Positions 22,038 to 35,745 are shown, numbered from the stretch's first letter. The stretch: 64,000 nt of DNA from Dallia pectoralis (GCA_029465975.1 CM055747.1:12225324-12289323), one strand, 5' to 3'. Notes: a model not told the origin generated them from the letters alone. Program-made: numbers and translations.

Positions 22038-25000
22038 AAGGCCTTAAAGGTGACCTTTATACAGAGTTTTGTCTCACTCTGGTGGAAGAAGTGGGTAAGT
22101 ACAGAAGATTGCAAAGATGCTTTGCATTATTTACTAGCCAGCACTTATCCTTAAGTTGTGACCCTATGATTAGATTATAATGAAAAGTCTACAGAGACTA
22201 CAAATTGAATACCAATTTGAGTTTGATACTCACTGTCTCAGTCTACAGTATAGCTAAGGCTGTGTATTTTGAACATCTACCTTTTCTATAATTTTGCTTG
22301 TATAAAAAAGGGACATTACGAAATTCTAATTTGATGGGGATTTTGTACTTACTATGTCTATTTTTCCAGTTTATAAAAAATATGTGATATTTTTCAGGTG
22401 ATATTTATAAGTTTTCCTTTGTAATGCGCATGACATGTAAAACTTCCATGCATTTGCAGTTTTTTCAGGGGGTTGACTTAGATAATGTAATGCCAAAATA
22501 CCTGAACGATGAGTAATGTTTTCTTTTAGAGTCACTTCACGGGAAAAAAGAATATTGTGTATTTTGGAAAATATCTTAATCAATGTGGACACTACAATGA
22601 TTTGGATAATATTAAATATATTGTGAATAACAGTAACAAAAAATGCTAGACAAGCTAAACTCTCACCTTTACCTAGAAAATGAGAAAAATGAGAAGTTAG
22701 AATTTTGGAGTAGGTATACATTTTGCATGAATTCATCATTTGTTAAAATTGTTTTTTAAACATTTTGCATGTTAGCACTATGGATCATCTATCTTATCAA
22801 ATTTATTTGATAACCCTAACCCAAAACAACAGTGGTAAAAAAAGACAAACCACCCAGCCTAAAACCCCAAAGTACAAGCAACAGCTGGTTTGGTTGGACA
22901 GTGGCTAGTTTCTGTAAAGGTTTGAAACTTAATAAAGATACATAAAGATGAATCAGACTTTGACCAGAGCTACTTCATCTGCAAGACAACCAGGAGGACG
23001 TTGGACATGGAAAGCTGCAAGTCCTTGGGGCCTGGTACTCGTTAGGTGTGGTCGAAGGGCTCATGTCCTCCTTAGTTCAAATGGAACAGGACAAAATATA
23101 CATTTATAGACCACATTCCTTAAATTTACAAAGGATCTACAAAGGAGGAGGAGAACCGACGCTACTCACTCTGCATAAGTGTGTCTGCTAACGTGTATAT
23201 GTGTAAAGCCAAGTATTCGTTTCACTGTAGATACAAATCTGTTGAGGAGTGGTCTAAAGTGACACAAATTCTGTAAGACTATTGGGCCACACAGAAGGCT
23301 GGTTGGACTCCCATGCATTGTGTTGTATTGGGCCTTAGCCAGGATGCTACATTCATTCAACAACTAGTCCTCATAGTAGTTCCATCTATTTGTTTAGTTA
23401 TTTGACTACATATTAAAGGTTAAAAAAGCTTTAAAAAAACCTGCAGAGAGATCGTAATGCAAATAAAAACACCACATTCCACTGTTTTAGCGTAGAATAA
23501 TTACTTATTTAACCCAACTTGTAGATTGTCCGAAACGAAGGACCAGATTAGATTTGGTGACTGATGTAGATACTTTGTCATCCATTTCCCAAGAGAGCTT
23601 TTTTGACGAGCTCAGTGTTGCAGGTTAGGATGGCAAGTCAGCAGGTAGAACATATTATGCTCTAGGTCAGCAGGTAGAACATATTATGCTCTAGGTCAGC
23701 AGGTAGAACATATTATGCTCTAGGTCAGCAGGTAGAACATATTATGCTCTAGGTCAGCAGGTAGAACATATTATGCTCTAGGTCAGCAGGTAGAACATAT
23801 TATGCTCTAGGTCAGCAGGTAGAACATATTATGCTCTAGGTCAGCAGGTAGAACATATTATGCTCTAGGTCAGCAGGTAGAACATATTATGCTCTAGGTC
23901 AGCAGGTAGAACATATTATGCTCTAGGTCAGCAGATAGAACATATTATGCTCTAGGTCAGCAGGTAGAACATATTATGCTCTAGGTCAGCAGGTAGGACG
24001 TATTATGCTCTAGGTCAGCAGGTAGAACATATTATGCTCTAGGTCAGCAGGTAGAACGTATTATGCTCTAGGTCAGCAGGTAGAACGTATTATGCTCTAG
24101 GTCAGCAGGTAGAACGTATTATGCTCTAGGTCAGCAGATAGAACATATTATGCTCTAGGTCAGCAGGTAAAACGTATTATGCTCTAGGTCAGCAGGTAGA
24201 ACGTATTATGCTCTAGGTCAGCAGGTAGAACATATTATGCTCTAGGTCAGCAGGTAGAACGTATTATGCTCTAGGTCAGCAGGTAGAACGTATTATGCTC
24301 TAGGTCAGCAGGTAGAACATATTATGCTCTAGGTCAGCAGGTAGAACGTATTATGCTCTAGGTCAGCAGGTAGAACATATTATGCTCTAGGTCAGCAGGT
24401 AGAACGTATTATGCTCTAGGTCAGCAGGTAGAACATATTATGCTCTAGGTCAGCAGGTAGAACATATTATGCTCTAGGTCAGCAGGTAGGACGTATTATG
24501 CTCTAGGTCAGCAGGTAGAACATATTATGCTCTAGGTCAGCAGGTAGAACGTATTATGCTCTAGGTCAGCAGGTAGAACGTAGAACGTATTATGCTCTAG
24601 GTCAGCAGGTAGAACGTATTATGCTCTAGGTCAGCAGCTAGAACGTATTATGCTCTAGGTCAGCAGGTAGAACATATTATGCTCTAGGTCAGCAGGTAGA
24701 ACGTATTATGCTCTAGGTCAGCAGGTAGAACGTATTATGCTCTAGGTCAGCAGGTAGAACATATTATGCTCTAGGTCAGCAGGTAGAACGTATTATGCTC
24801 TAGGTCAGCAGGTAGAACATATTATGCTCTAGGTCAGCAGGTAGAACGTATTATGCTCTAGGTCAGCAGGTAGAACATATTATGCTCTAGGTCAGCAGGT
24901 AGAACATATTATGCTCTAGGTCAGCAGGTAGAACATATTATGCTCTAGGTCAGCAGGTAGAACATATTATGCTCTAGGTCAGCAGGTAGAACATATTATG

Positions 25001-28000
25001 CTCTAGGTCAGCAGGTAGAATATTATTATGCTCTAGGTCAGCAGGTAGAACATATTATGCTCTAGGTCAGCAGGTAGAACATATTATGCTCTAGGTCAGC
25101 AGGTAGAACATATTATGCTCTAGGTCAGCAGGTAGAACATATTATGCTCTAGGTCAGCAGGTAGGACGTATTATGCTCTAGGTCAGCAGGTAGAACATAT
25201 TATGCTCTAGGTCAGCAGGTAGAACGTATTATGCTCTAGGTCAGCAGGTAGAACGTATTATGCTCTAGGTCAGCAGGTAGAACGTATTATGCTCTAGGTC
25301 AGCAGATAGAACATATTATGCTCTAGGTCAGCAGGTAAAACGTATTATGCTCTAGGTCAGCAGGTAGAACGTATTATGCTCTAGGTCAGCAGGTAGAACA
25401 TATTATGCTCTAGGTCAGAAGGTAGAACGTATTATGCTCTAGGTCAGCAGGTAGAACGTATTATGCTCTAGGTCAGCAGGTAGAACATATTATGCTCTAG
25501 GTCAGCAGGTAGAACGTATTATGCTCTAGGTCAGCAGGTAGAACATATTATGCTCTAGGTCAGCAGGTAGAACGTATTATGCTCTAGGTCAGCAGGTAGA
25601 ACATATTATGCTCTAGGTCAGCAGGTAGAACATATTATGCTCTAGGTCAGCAGGTAGGACGTATTATGCTCTAGGTCAGCAGGTAGAACATATTATGCTC
25701 TAGGTCAGCAGGTAGAACGTATTATGCTCTAGGTCAGCAGGTAGAACGTATTATGCTCTAGGTCAGCAGGTAGAACGTATTATGCTCTAGGTCAGCAGAT
25801 AGAACGTATTATGCTCTAGGTCAGCAGGTAGAACATATTATGCTCTAGGTCAGCAGGTAGAACGTATTATGCTCTAGGTCAGCAGGTAGAACGTATTATG
25901 CTCTAGGTCAGCAGGTAGAACATATTATGCTCTAGGTCAGCAGGTAGAACGTATTATGCTCTAGGTCAGCAGGTAGAACATATTATGCTCTAGGTCAGCA
26001 GGTAGAACATATTATGCTCTAGGTCAGCAGGTAGAACATATTATGCTCTAGGTCAGCAGGTAGGACGTATTATGCTCTAGGTCAGCAGGTAGAACATATT
26101 ATGCTCTAGGTCAGCAGGTAGAACGTATTATGCTCTAGGTCAGCAGGTAGAACGTATTATGCTCTAGGTCAGCAGGTAGAACGTATTATGCTCTAGGTCA
26201 GCAGATAGAACATATTATGCTCTAGGTCAGCAGGTAAAACGTATTATGCTCTAGGTCAGCAGGTAGAACGTATTATGCTCTAGGTCAGCAGGTAGAACAT
26301 ATTATGCTCTAGGTCAGCAGGTAGAACGTATTATGCTCTAGGTCAGCAGGTAGAACGTATTATGCTCTAGGTCAGCAGGTAGAACATATTATGCTCTAGG
26401 TCAGCAGGTAGAACGTATTATGCTCTAGGTCAGCAGGTAGAACATATTATGCTCTAGGTCAGCAGGTAGAACGTATTATGCTCTAGGTCAGCAGGTAGAA
26501 CATATTATGCTCTAGGTCATCTTCATGAGTTGGATGCAGAAGGACAGACGACCATCCTGGCTTTATAATATCATCATTTTGCGTCGACTTGCAAATCAAT
26601 TGTCTAAGGTTTGAGAACGAGAGGATCATTATGGGATAGCTTGGATTGTTTTATTTGGACATTATCGGAATGTGCTTTAGTTCTGAACACAGTGTAGCAG
26701 AGGCCTGTAAGAACCGTGGATATGCCTGTTCTGGTCATGCTTGATGCCGCCTTCTTTCCAGGCTTTTGGATCTGGCTATTCTGTGGTGTTTGTCCCATTT
26801 CTATTAAAAATGTAAACCACTTATTCACATGGTTGTCCACGCTGTGTCTCACAGGAGATACACTCTGGCTGTTACCATGATTATTTAATAAGAATAAAGC
26901 TGTTGAATTGATCCAAATCTATATATACTTATGTAATGGTGACACTGATTTAGCCTTTCTATGAAACGCTGAAATTATAAGTAATAATTTTGACTGCTGT
27001 GCACAATTGGCTGGCCTACTTAGTAGAGGAAGACAGTACTACATGGTCATATTTGATGTAGAACAGACTGACTGACGAGTTGTGTTTGATTGACAGGTCT
27101 GCCCCAGCTGCTGCCGGTGCCCCTGCAGAAGGAGCGGCGCCCCCTCCCAACCTCACCAGCAACCGTCGCCTGCAGCAGACCCAGGCCCAGGTGGATGAGG
27201 TGGGTAACATGCTGGACCTGGAATTACACAGAATAATATCAGTACATACTGACCCACCAGAATATCACTACATACTGACCCACCAGAATATCACTACATA
27301 CTGACCCACCAGAATATCACTACATACTGACCCACCAGAATATCACTACATACTGACCCACCAGAATATCACTACATACTGACCCACCAGAATATCACTA
27401 CATACTGACCCACCAGAATATCACTACATACTGACCCACCAGAATATCACTACATACTGACCCACCAGAATATCACTACATACTGACCCACCAGAATATC
27501 ACTACATACTGACCCACCAGAATATCACTACATACTGACACACCAGAATATCACTACATACTGACACACCACAATATCACTACATACTGACCCACCAGAA
27601 TATCACTACATACTGACCCACCAGAATATCACTACATACTGACCCACCAGAATATCACTACATACTGACCCACCAGAATATCACTACATACTGACCCACC
27701 AGAATATCACTACATACTGACCCACCAGAATATCACTACATACTGACCCACCAGAATATCACTACATACTGACCCACCAGAATATCACTACTTACTGACA
27801 CACCACAATATCACTACATACTGACACACCACAATATCACTACATACTGACACACCACAATATCACTACATACTGACCCACCAGAATATCACTACATACT
27901 GACCCACCAGAATATCACTACATACTGACCCACCAGAATATCACTACATACTGACCCACCAGAATATTATCACTACATACTGACCCACCAGAATATTATC

Positions 28001-30287
28001 ACTACATACTGACCCACCAGAATAGTATCACTATATACTGACCCACCAGAATATTATCACTACATACTGACCCACCAGAATAGTATCACTACATACTGAC
28101 ACACCAGAATATCACTACATACTGACCCACCAGAATAGTATCACTACATACTGACACACCAGAATATTATCACTACATACTGACCCACCAGAATATCACT
28201 ACATACTGACCCACCAGAATATCACTACTCACCAAGCAACCAGAATATCACTACATGGTTTTGAATACTTACTAGCTGACATGGACCTGATGATGTGTGT
28301 CAAACACACTTAGGTAAACCATCCCAATGTATGCACTATGTATGCACTATGTATGCACAATGTATGCACATACTGACACACCAGAATATCACTACATACT
28401 GACACACCACAATATCACTACATACTGACCCACCAGAATATTACTACATACTGACCCACCAGAATATCACTACATACTGACACACCAGAATATCACTACA
28501 TACTGACACACCAGAATATCACTACATACTGACACACCAAAATATTATCACTACATACTGACCCACCAGAATATCACTACATACTGACCCACCAGAATAT
28601 CACTACATACTGACACACCAGAATATCACTACATACTGACCCACCAGAATATTATCACTACATACTGACACACCACAATATCACTACATACTGACCCACC
28701 AGAATATCACTACATACTGACACACCAGAATATTATCACTACATACTGACCCACCAGATTATTATCACTACATACTGACCCACCAGAATATCACTACATA
28801 CTGACCCACCAGATTATTATCACTACATACTGACCCACCAGAATATCACTACATACTGACCCACCAGAATATTATCACTACATACTGACCCACCAGAATA
28901 TCACTACATACTGACCCACCAGAATATTATCACTACATACTGACCCACCAGAATATTATCACTACATACTGACCCACCAGAATATCACTACATACTGACC
29001 CACCAGAATATTATCACTACATACTGACCCACCAGATTATTATCACTACATACTGACCCACCAGAATATCACTACATACTGACCCACCAGAATATCACTA
29101 CATACTGACACACCAGAATATTATCACTACATACTGACCCACCAGAATATCACTACATACTGACCCACCAGAATATCACTACTCACCAAGCAACCAGAAT
29201 ATCACTACATGGTTTTGAATACTTACTAGCTGACATGGACCTGATGATGTGTGTCAAACACACTTAGGCAAACCATCCCAATGTATGCACTATGTATGCA
29301 CTATGTATGCACTATGTATGCACAATGTATGCACTATGTATGCACTATGTATGCGCTATGTATGCACTATGTATGCACAATGTATGCACTATGTATGCAC
29401 TATGTATGCACTATGTATGCACAATGTATGCACTATGTATGCACAATGTATGCACTATGTATGCACTATGTATGCACTATGTATGCACTATGTATGCACT
29501 ATGTATGCACAATGAATGCACTATGTATGCACTATGTATGCACTATGTAGGCACTATGTATGCACTATGTATGCACTATGTAGGCACTATGTATGCACTA
29601 TGTATGCACTATGTAGGCAGTATGTAGGCACTATGTATGCACTATGTATGCACTATGTATCCATTATGTAGGCAGTATGTATGCACTATGTATGCACTAT
29701 AGATAGCAAACACGAATTCTCAGTCAGCTCTGGGTCACCGTCTGCCCCTGCGTTTCGCCCCAGGTAGTGGACATCATGCGTGTGAATGTGGACAAGGTTC
29801 TGGAGCGTGATCAGAAGCTGTCCGAGCTAGATGACCGGGCCGACGCCCTACAGGCCGGAGCTTCACAGTTTGAGACCAGCGCCGCAAAACTCAAGAATAA
29901 GTACTGGTGGAAGAATGCCAAGGTGAGGAGGATGGAGATGTTATACAGTTCACGTTTATTCTGCAATATTTTCGTTTTCGGGCTTTAACGGTAACTCATG
30001 TTGAAACACATCCTGTCACATGCATTTTCCCGTGTGATTCGCCTCCTGTCCATCTTTCTGATGGATGACCTCTGGGTGACCTCTGGATGACCTCTGGCCT
30101 GCTCTTCTCTTAGATGATGATCATCCTGGGGCTGATATGTGCCATCGTCCTCATCGTCATCATCGGTAAGGGTCACGCGGTCTCGGCGGTTCTGATGAAG
30201 ACACACACACACTCCGCTTCAGTCATTTTTCTCTCCTTCTCCGTTCACCTCCCTGTCTTCATTTCTCTAGTTTACTTCAGCACCTAA
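19888..30287 (+). CDS. vamp2: Vesicle-associated membrane protein 2 (synaptobrevin-2)
   Basis: Coding pieces are AT at 19888-19889 (inferred), 27097-27199, 29764-29922, 30114-30165 and 30271-30287, giving 110 residues (116 in mammals). The Pro/Ala-rich N terminus is short, then NLTSNRRLQQTQAQVDE and VVDIMRVNVDKVLERDQ begin the R-SNARE motif (about residues 27-86, central arginine in VLERDQ). The juxtamembrane is KYWWKNAK. The tail anchor is MMIILGLICAIVLIVIIV, ending YFST. The VDEVVDIM block and YFST end favour VAMP2 over VAMP1 (VEEVVDII) and VAMP3. It forms the synaptic fusion complex with syntaxin-1 and SNAP-25 on vesicles. Introns 1 and 2 are mostly minisatellite. Next gene downstream is per1, as in mammals. 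The split start codon rests on splice consensus alone. Confidence 0.95.
21111..21129 (+). promoter_or_regulatory. RE1/REST-like site with contracted spacer in vamp2 intron 1
   Basis: TTCAGCACTGGACAGCGCT contains both REST half-sites, TTCAGCAC and GGACAGCGC, in the normal order. They are separated by one base, where the canonical 21-bp RE1 has three. REST silences synaptic genes outside neurons, so a site in vamp2 intron 1 is sensible, but the spacing is not canonical and binding is uncertain. Confidence 0.45.
21969..22037 (+). repeat. (TG)n microsatellite
   Basis: About 34 dinucleotides interrupted by two TTTG variants, in vamp2 intron 1. Confidence 0.95.
23632..26519 (+). repeat. 29-bp minisatellite, about 100 copies, with higher-order structure, vamp2 intron 1
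   Basis: The unit contains ggtcagcaggtagaac, then a/g, then tattatgctcta. About 100 units are almost identical, varying at a few sites (acAtatt or acGtatt, gtaggacg, agatagaac, gtaaaacg). The variant order repeats: the rare gtaggacg unit occurs at 23991, 24484, 25159, 25652 and 26058. Spacings of 493, 493 and 406 bp are 17, 17 and 14 units; the remaining spacing of 675 bp reflects 23 units plus an 8-bp insertion. Confidence 0.97.
27226..29190 (+). repeat. 26-bp minisatellite filling vamp2 intron 2
   Basis: The unit has the core catactgacccaccagaat followed by atcacta, with 29-bp variants carrying an extra 'att'. Around 70 units. It is interrupted at about 28227-28370 by a unique segment (ctcaccaagcaacc ... 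ttttgaatacttactagctg ... aaaccatcccaatg) that recurs exactly 954 bp later at 29181, so one block including unique DNA was duplicated in tandem. Confidence 0.95.
29280..29702 (+). repeat. 11-bp minisatellite (tatgcactatg), vamp2 intron 2
   Basis: About 38 copies of tatgcactatg, with some cacaatg and aggcac variants. It ends about 60 bp before coding exon 3 of vamp2. Four copies also occur near 28329 as part of the duplicated segment. Long open frames over it (Met-Tyr-Ala-Leu-Cys repeats) are artefacts of period 11. Confidence 0.95.
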
Positions 30288-32127
30288 AGAGAGAGGTCCC
30301 TACCCCGGACTGCACTCCAGACTGCCCGCTTCCTTGCAACAGAAGATCCTTGAAATCGACAAGATAACGATCCGCTGACAATGAATTCATTTAATTGCTC
30401 CCCAAATAGTCTTAATATGAGCCTGCACTGAACCCCTGAACCTCCCTGCCCCCCGCTTACACCGCCTCTCCCTTGGACCCCTGTCTTTCTTCGTCCTGTG
30501 AGTCTGTGACCCCTCCTTTGTAAATACTTCCTGCTTTTCTATTCTGTCGTTCATACTCAGAACCTAATACTTGTTGTGATTGTTACCAATGACAACAGAA
30601 GAGAAGGAAAATGACCCTGGCGATAATTGTTATATACCAGATATGAAATATATATATATATAGTTCTTTGTAGAGTTTTATTCTGATATAATGTTTTTGT
30701 AGGTTGTGTGTGGGTGTGCGTTTTGTATTTTTTAATTTTTGTATTAATTTTACTTATGCTTCAGATTTGAACTACTGCCTATTAATCAGAGTGTGTGTAT
30801 ATCTCGCACGTTCTCTCTCACAGTCTCTGGCTTTCTCTGTCTTGCTCTGACATTCACAGAGTCTAGGTGCATCTTTGCACAGTGGAGTTTGTTTCTCCTT
30901 TAACCGAGGTACTTAATCAATATTCCCATCCCCTCCTCCCATATACTGCTTTTCTCTCTCGCTCTCTCTGTCTCTATCGCGCTTGTGCCATTCAATCGAA
31001 CTATCTCTCTCGAAAATCTCTTCAGAAACTTGTTATAATTTCTCTGTTGTTCTATCGCTTTGCCATACTTTTTTTACCAAACGTTGAACTCTTCTTTTTG
31101 AACTGCCATTAGAATTGGACCAATGTCTGTAGATGTTTTTGTTTTACTTATGTATTTAGTGTCTTATTTCGAGAACATTCCTCCATTGTAATCTAGTACA
31201 AATACCGTCAGTGTAGCACATGTATGTGTATGTATCTTAAAAAAGAATAATGATATATAAAGTGATCGTAAATATTAGCGCAAATATCAATCTAACAGGC
31301 CAGAATCAGAAAAACAACAATATTTAATTATGAAAAGAGGGCTTTCTTTTTTCTTTTGTCCTTTTTTGGTCGATCAGCATTCTAACCTGTTTAACTCGTT
31401 CATTTCAGTAACAGGAAATGCATAGACGTTTCTAGAATCCTACTGCGAAAAACAGGGATAGTTAACAGTATACTTAACTGAACAGTACAGCCTTAGTCTT
31501 CGATCCAAACGTATCACCGTCATTTACAGTCAAAATATTCACTCTTTATTTTGTGTCAGGGAAGTGGGCAAGTGGCTGACTGGAAAGGGAGAGGTGAAAT
31601 GAAATGCACAAAGAATCTTGTTTCTGACGGCGCTGTTTGGCTGGTCAACAGCATGACCAGCCAGGAGAGAAACACAAGTGGCCAAACCTCACCTATTGAT
31701 CAGCACAAGCACAGACAACTCAGCCTTATTCAAGTGTGGAGGTTGGAATTATAAAGAGGACGTGGAAAACCGTGTAGAGAAAGGCATTATGATTTCCACG
31801 GAACGGATGCCGGCTTCCTGAGGAGATTCAGATTTGCTGTAAAACAAAAGTTAACATTCCAAGAAATGTCATTAAATGCAGTCTTAGCATAACCGACACA
31901 CGAGTTAGAGTGAGCGTTTAGCCGAATGCGGCGGTTCTCTCTATCTTCCTTACATTTTCTCCCTAGTTACTGCCTTTTTCTTTTTAAACATAGTAATAGA
32001 GTCTATTTTCTATAGTATATTTTTGTGTTTTTGTGAAGCAGACCGGCAGAGAGGAGACTGAGTTCAATCAGGACTGAGGCCCTCTTTACCCCTCTGCATC
32101 GTTTGTGTGTGCCTATCTGTGTGTGCC

Positions 32128-32158
<31 letters not shown>

Positions 32159-34440
32159 ACGTCTTTTTGTGGTTCAGCTATGTAAGTTAAACACTGCCAA
32201 GAAACTAGGGAGAGGCTTTTATTTTCATTTTTCTCTTCTCATTGGTGCCCTTAATCGTTTGATCTTAGCTGATGGCCCTTACATTGTAGCAATGCCCCGA
32301 TGCAAGGCAACCTGTTTCTAGTGCTTTCTATCAATTACAAGACCAGCAACACAGAGATTACTGGAACTGTGGATCACACTGGTCCCACAGGCCACCTTAA
32401 CTGGCCCTCAGACCCTTCAGATCAGCGTACATATTAGATCCATCTATTTGTCATACACCCCCAACCCACAACACACACTTTCACCCGCAAGTTCCAAGAT
32501 CCCAGAGTCAATACCTCTATCGAACACATGTAAAAGGAAATGGCCTTAGCACATCTCCCTGTTGTACTTTATACTACTTCACTAGAGCTAAATTAATTCA
32601 GAGAAAAATGACCAAAGACCAGATTGTCTTGCTTATATGCTGCCAACTGCCATGAAAACAAGTATAGGGTGATAACATATTTACCTGTGTCACTTTAAGG
32701 GCAATCGTACCTTGTTTTTGAAAACTTACCTTTGACCCAAAATACATTTTGGGTTAACACTTTTTGATCTTAGTCGATATGTCTTACTGCTAAAGAGCTG
32801 GTTACATGATGTGCTATTTGAAGATATGCAAAAGAAACCTCACCTGAGTAAAACCTGCTTCAGCCCCCTTCCTCCACCATGAGACCTCTTTAACGTTAAC
32901 CAAGTCTGTAGACACATGCTACCATAACTTAATAATAGCACAACTCTCTTTGTGTGTCTCTGTCGTGCTGATGACAATTTCAGAACTAAACAAAATATGA
33001 ATTTATCTATAGCTGTTAAACAAAACAAAGAAAATATGTATAAAAACTAGTATGTATTGTTTGGTGTTGTAGTGTACGGGGTGTATTTGAGGGATGGGGG
33101 TCCTATTTCCTCAGGTCAGAGATTATAACCGTTCATCAAAATCTACTTGGCAAGGACACGAACCAACATGAAAGTTGTGTAATAATTGAAATTACAAATA
33201 ATTGTAATTCATTTAGAAGTTGACAAAGGGCCACCTTCAAGTTGTTACTGTCCCATTAGGTTGTTGTGAAATCACAAGTTGGGGTAGGACTCACATATCC
33301 AACAGTTCTCTAAAGAGTACTCCGCAAATTTCAATATAAAATTAACAAATTCATGTACGCGAGTGCTCTTTTTCTGTTGTTTTTTTCCTCTGTGAAGATG
33401 GGTGTCTTTGCACTTTTTCAGTTATGTTCAGGGGTGATTTGAGGGGGCGTGGATATGACGTGGAGGTGAATATTGGGTTTTTGGCCAACCCTAAAAGGTG
33501 TTTAGTGATTTCAACTTAGGAGGGAACCTTTTTAATCACTAAACCTTCAGGGGTTGAGTACAAAATCACAATGCTCTAACCAACTCACAGGATATTTATT
33601 TACATTTTTGGATAGAATGTTTTCTTTGTAATTTGCAAAAAGTTAGTAATAACTTTGGTATGATGTCATTGGCTTTGGTTATGTGTACATTGGAAGAAGC
33701 GGAAAGATAAAAACGTGTTCTCTATGTTCATCACGTCAGGCAAGTAATGTTACTGATAACTAAATGGTATTTTACCCTCTATTCAATTGTCAAGAATGCT
33801 AAAAATTGTGTAACAATTCAAAATGGATTCCTCGGTCATTGGTATCTTTATATATTTTTTGAAACATTTATTTGGGGTGGGAATATTACTTAAATATTTT
33901 TTAGAACAGGATTGAGGAGGTGACGGACCACATTACATCTGTTTGCTTGGCCTTTCAGGAGGGAATAGACCAAGGGATTATGGGTAATGTGGTCTGTTTT
34001 AATTTTATTTATTGACGTATTTATTGTGTTTCGATGTGAATGGGATTGGATATTAAACAAGGTGAATTACAATGTACCAGAGGAAACCAGTACCATGAAA
34101 AACAATTGTAGTGTAAATCAATCAATGTCTTACTATATTGATGAACATCATGGAAAAATATATTGGAAAAACAATAATTCTGATGACCTGTGTTCATTGT
34201 TCCAAGTTAGAAACTCCCAGTGTGTGTGTGTGTGTGTGTGCATGTGTGCGTGTTTGAAAAAAATGATGACATTAAATAAAATCTATGATAAAAGGGGTCC
34301 AAATACAATTGATTTATGTACACCTGCACTGCAAACAAGATAATGTGCACTAGTTATGTCATTTAGACAGGATGGTATATGTCATTTGAAAGCGTCAAAA
34401 CGTGTGAAATATTAATCTAAAATACCTCAATAAAATATAT
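30288..34440 (+). other. vamp2 3' UTR and downstream sequence
   Basis: After the stop, no further coding exon is seen. Canonical AATAAA signals appear only far downstream, near 34274 and 34430, so the 3' UTR is either up to 4 kb or uses a variant signal. A (TG)n tract lies at 32104-32154 and another at about 34219-34241. Pyrimidine-rich CTCTCT tracts cover 30800-31010. Confidence 0.4.
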
Positions 34441-35554
34441 GAATCACAGCCGTAATGTCATCAAATTAGAAGTGTAAAGCGTACAGTCGACCCTGTGCAT
34501 TTAAATAGATTGCTTCTACAATCAGCCAGTCAGACTGCTGTGGTCTGATGAATAAATCAAACAGGCGGTAGTCAAGGCATTCAGTTACTGTTCAATTGAA
34601 TGTCAGAATGGTCAAAACCACTGACCTAGCCTATTGTTTTCATGGTTGGCTCTCAGTTGCAGACGGGCTGAGTCCGTAAAGCCAGGTGTCTATTACAGAC
34701 ACAGGTGTTACATAGTATCGTGCCGTCATTAAGTGGCAGCCTTGTAGGTGAAAATTTTTTCTCAGGAAAGAAGTCAAACAGGAGTTGTAAAAACCGGAGG
34801 TCCACATATAGATATATATAGCTCTAATGGCACAGGACACCAGTAATGTTACAAATGACACCCCAAAACAAACAGCTTGTCAGTCCTTGTCACCAATCAA
34901 TTTTATTTTATAAGGCATTTTGTTTTACAACAGTGTATCAACAAGTTGATACACAGTGGCTAGGAAACCCCCCATGATAGGTCGAATTTAGGAAGAAATC
35001 TAGAGAGGTACCAGGTTCTGAGGTTCTAATGCAGAAAGTCTTGTAAACCATTACAGATCAGATGCATAGGTAATTGCAGGTGTTGGTTTCCCTATTAGCT
35101 AAAATCCAGAAGGCATGTGATCACCATCATGAAACAATTATGAAGTTGAACATTCCTGGTGTGAATATTACTAACTCAAACATAGACTGAAGCACATGAC
35201 CAGATAAAAAAAATTGATTAGTTGACTGAATGGAGGAGGGGCTTTCATATTAATCAGCAAAATGTTCTAAATCTCATATGCTTTGTCATAAACCCTAACC
35301 TTAAAACATCCCTATTCTTAAACCTTAAACTTGATCTAAACTTTAACACTAACCTTAATGTTACCTAAACTGTTTTAAATGTACATTTCATCTAAGAGAC
35401 TTCAGATTTAGGATGTACTGTAAGCTCTGCATTCTAACCATCTATACTCACCCAGTCACCTAAATATCTTCCTTCAGTGCAGTTCTGCTTCCAGCACATG
35501 GTTGAGTAAGTAAAACACACAACTACTGGAAACCAGAGCTGTGCTCGAGACCAC

Positions 35555-35745
35555 CTAAAGCGAGACCGAGACGAGACCGAGACCGAAGGGGGCCGAGACC
35601 GAGACGAGACCAAGACCGAAGGGGGCCGAGACCGAGACGAGACCAAGACCGAAGGGGGCCGAGACCGAGACGAGACCGAGACCGAAGGTGGCCGAGACCG
35701 AGACGAGACCGATACCAAAGGGGGCCGAGACCGAGACCAGTCATA
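35555..35745 (+). repeat. 33-bp minisatellite (gaccgagac-rich)
   Basis: Five units share 'gaagggggccgagaccgaga' and 'cgagaccaagacc'. Similar gagacc repeats occur inside some fish DNA transposons, but no termini are visible. Confidence 0.85.

Noticed and set aside
26604..26852. Minus-strand 82-residue frame in vamp2 intron 1
   Set aside because: No recognisable domain; could be a piece of an old element but motifs are insufficient.
23635..29700. Possible CRISPR-like direct repeats
   Set aside because: Repeats are contiguous without unique spacers and lie in introns of a vertebrate gene; they are minisatellites.
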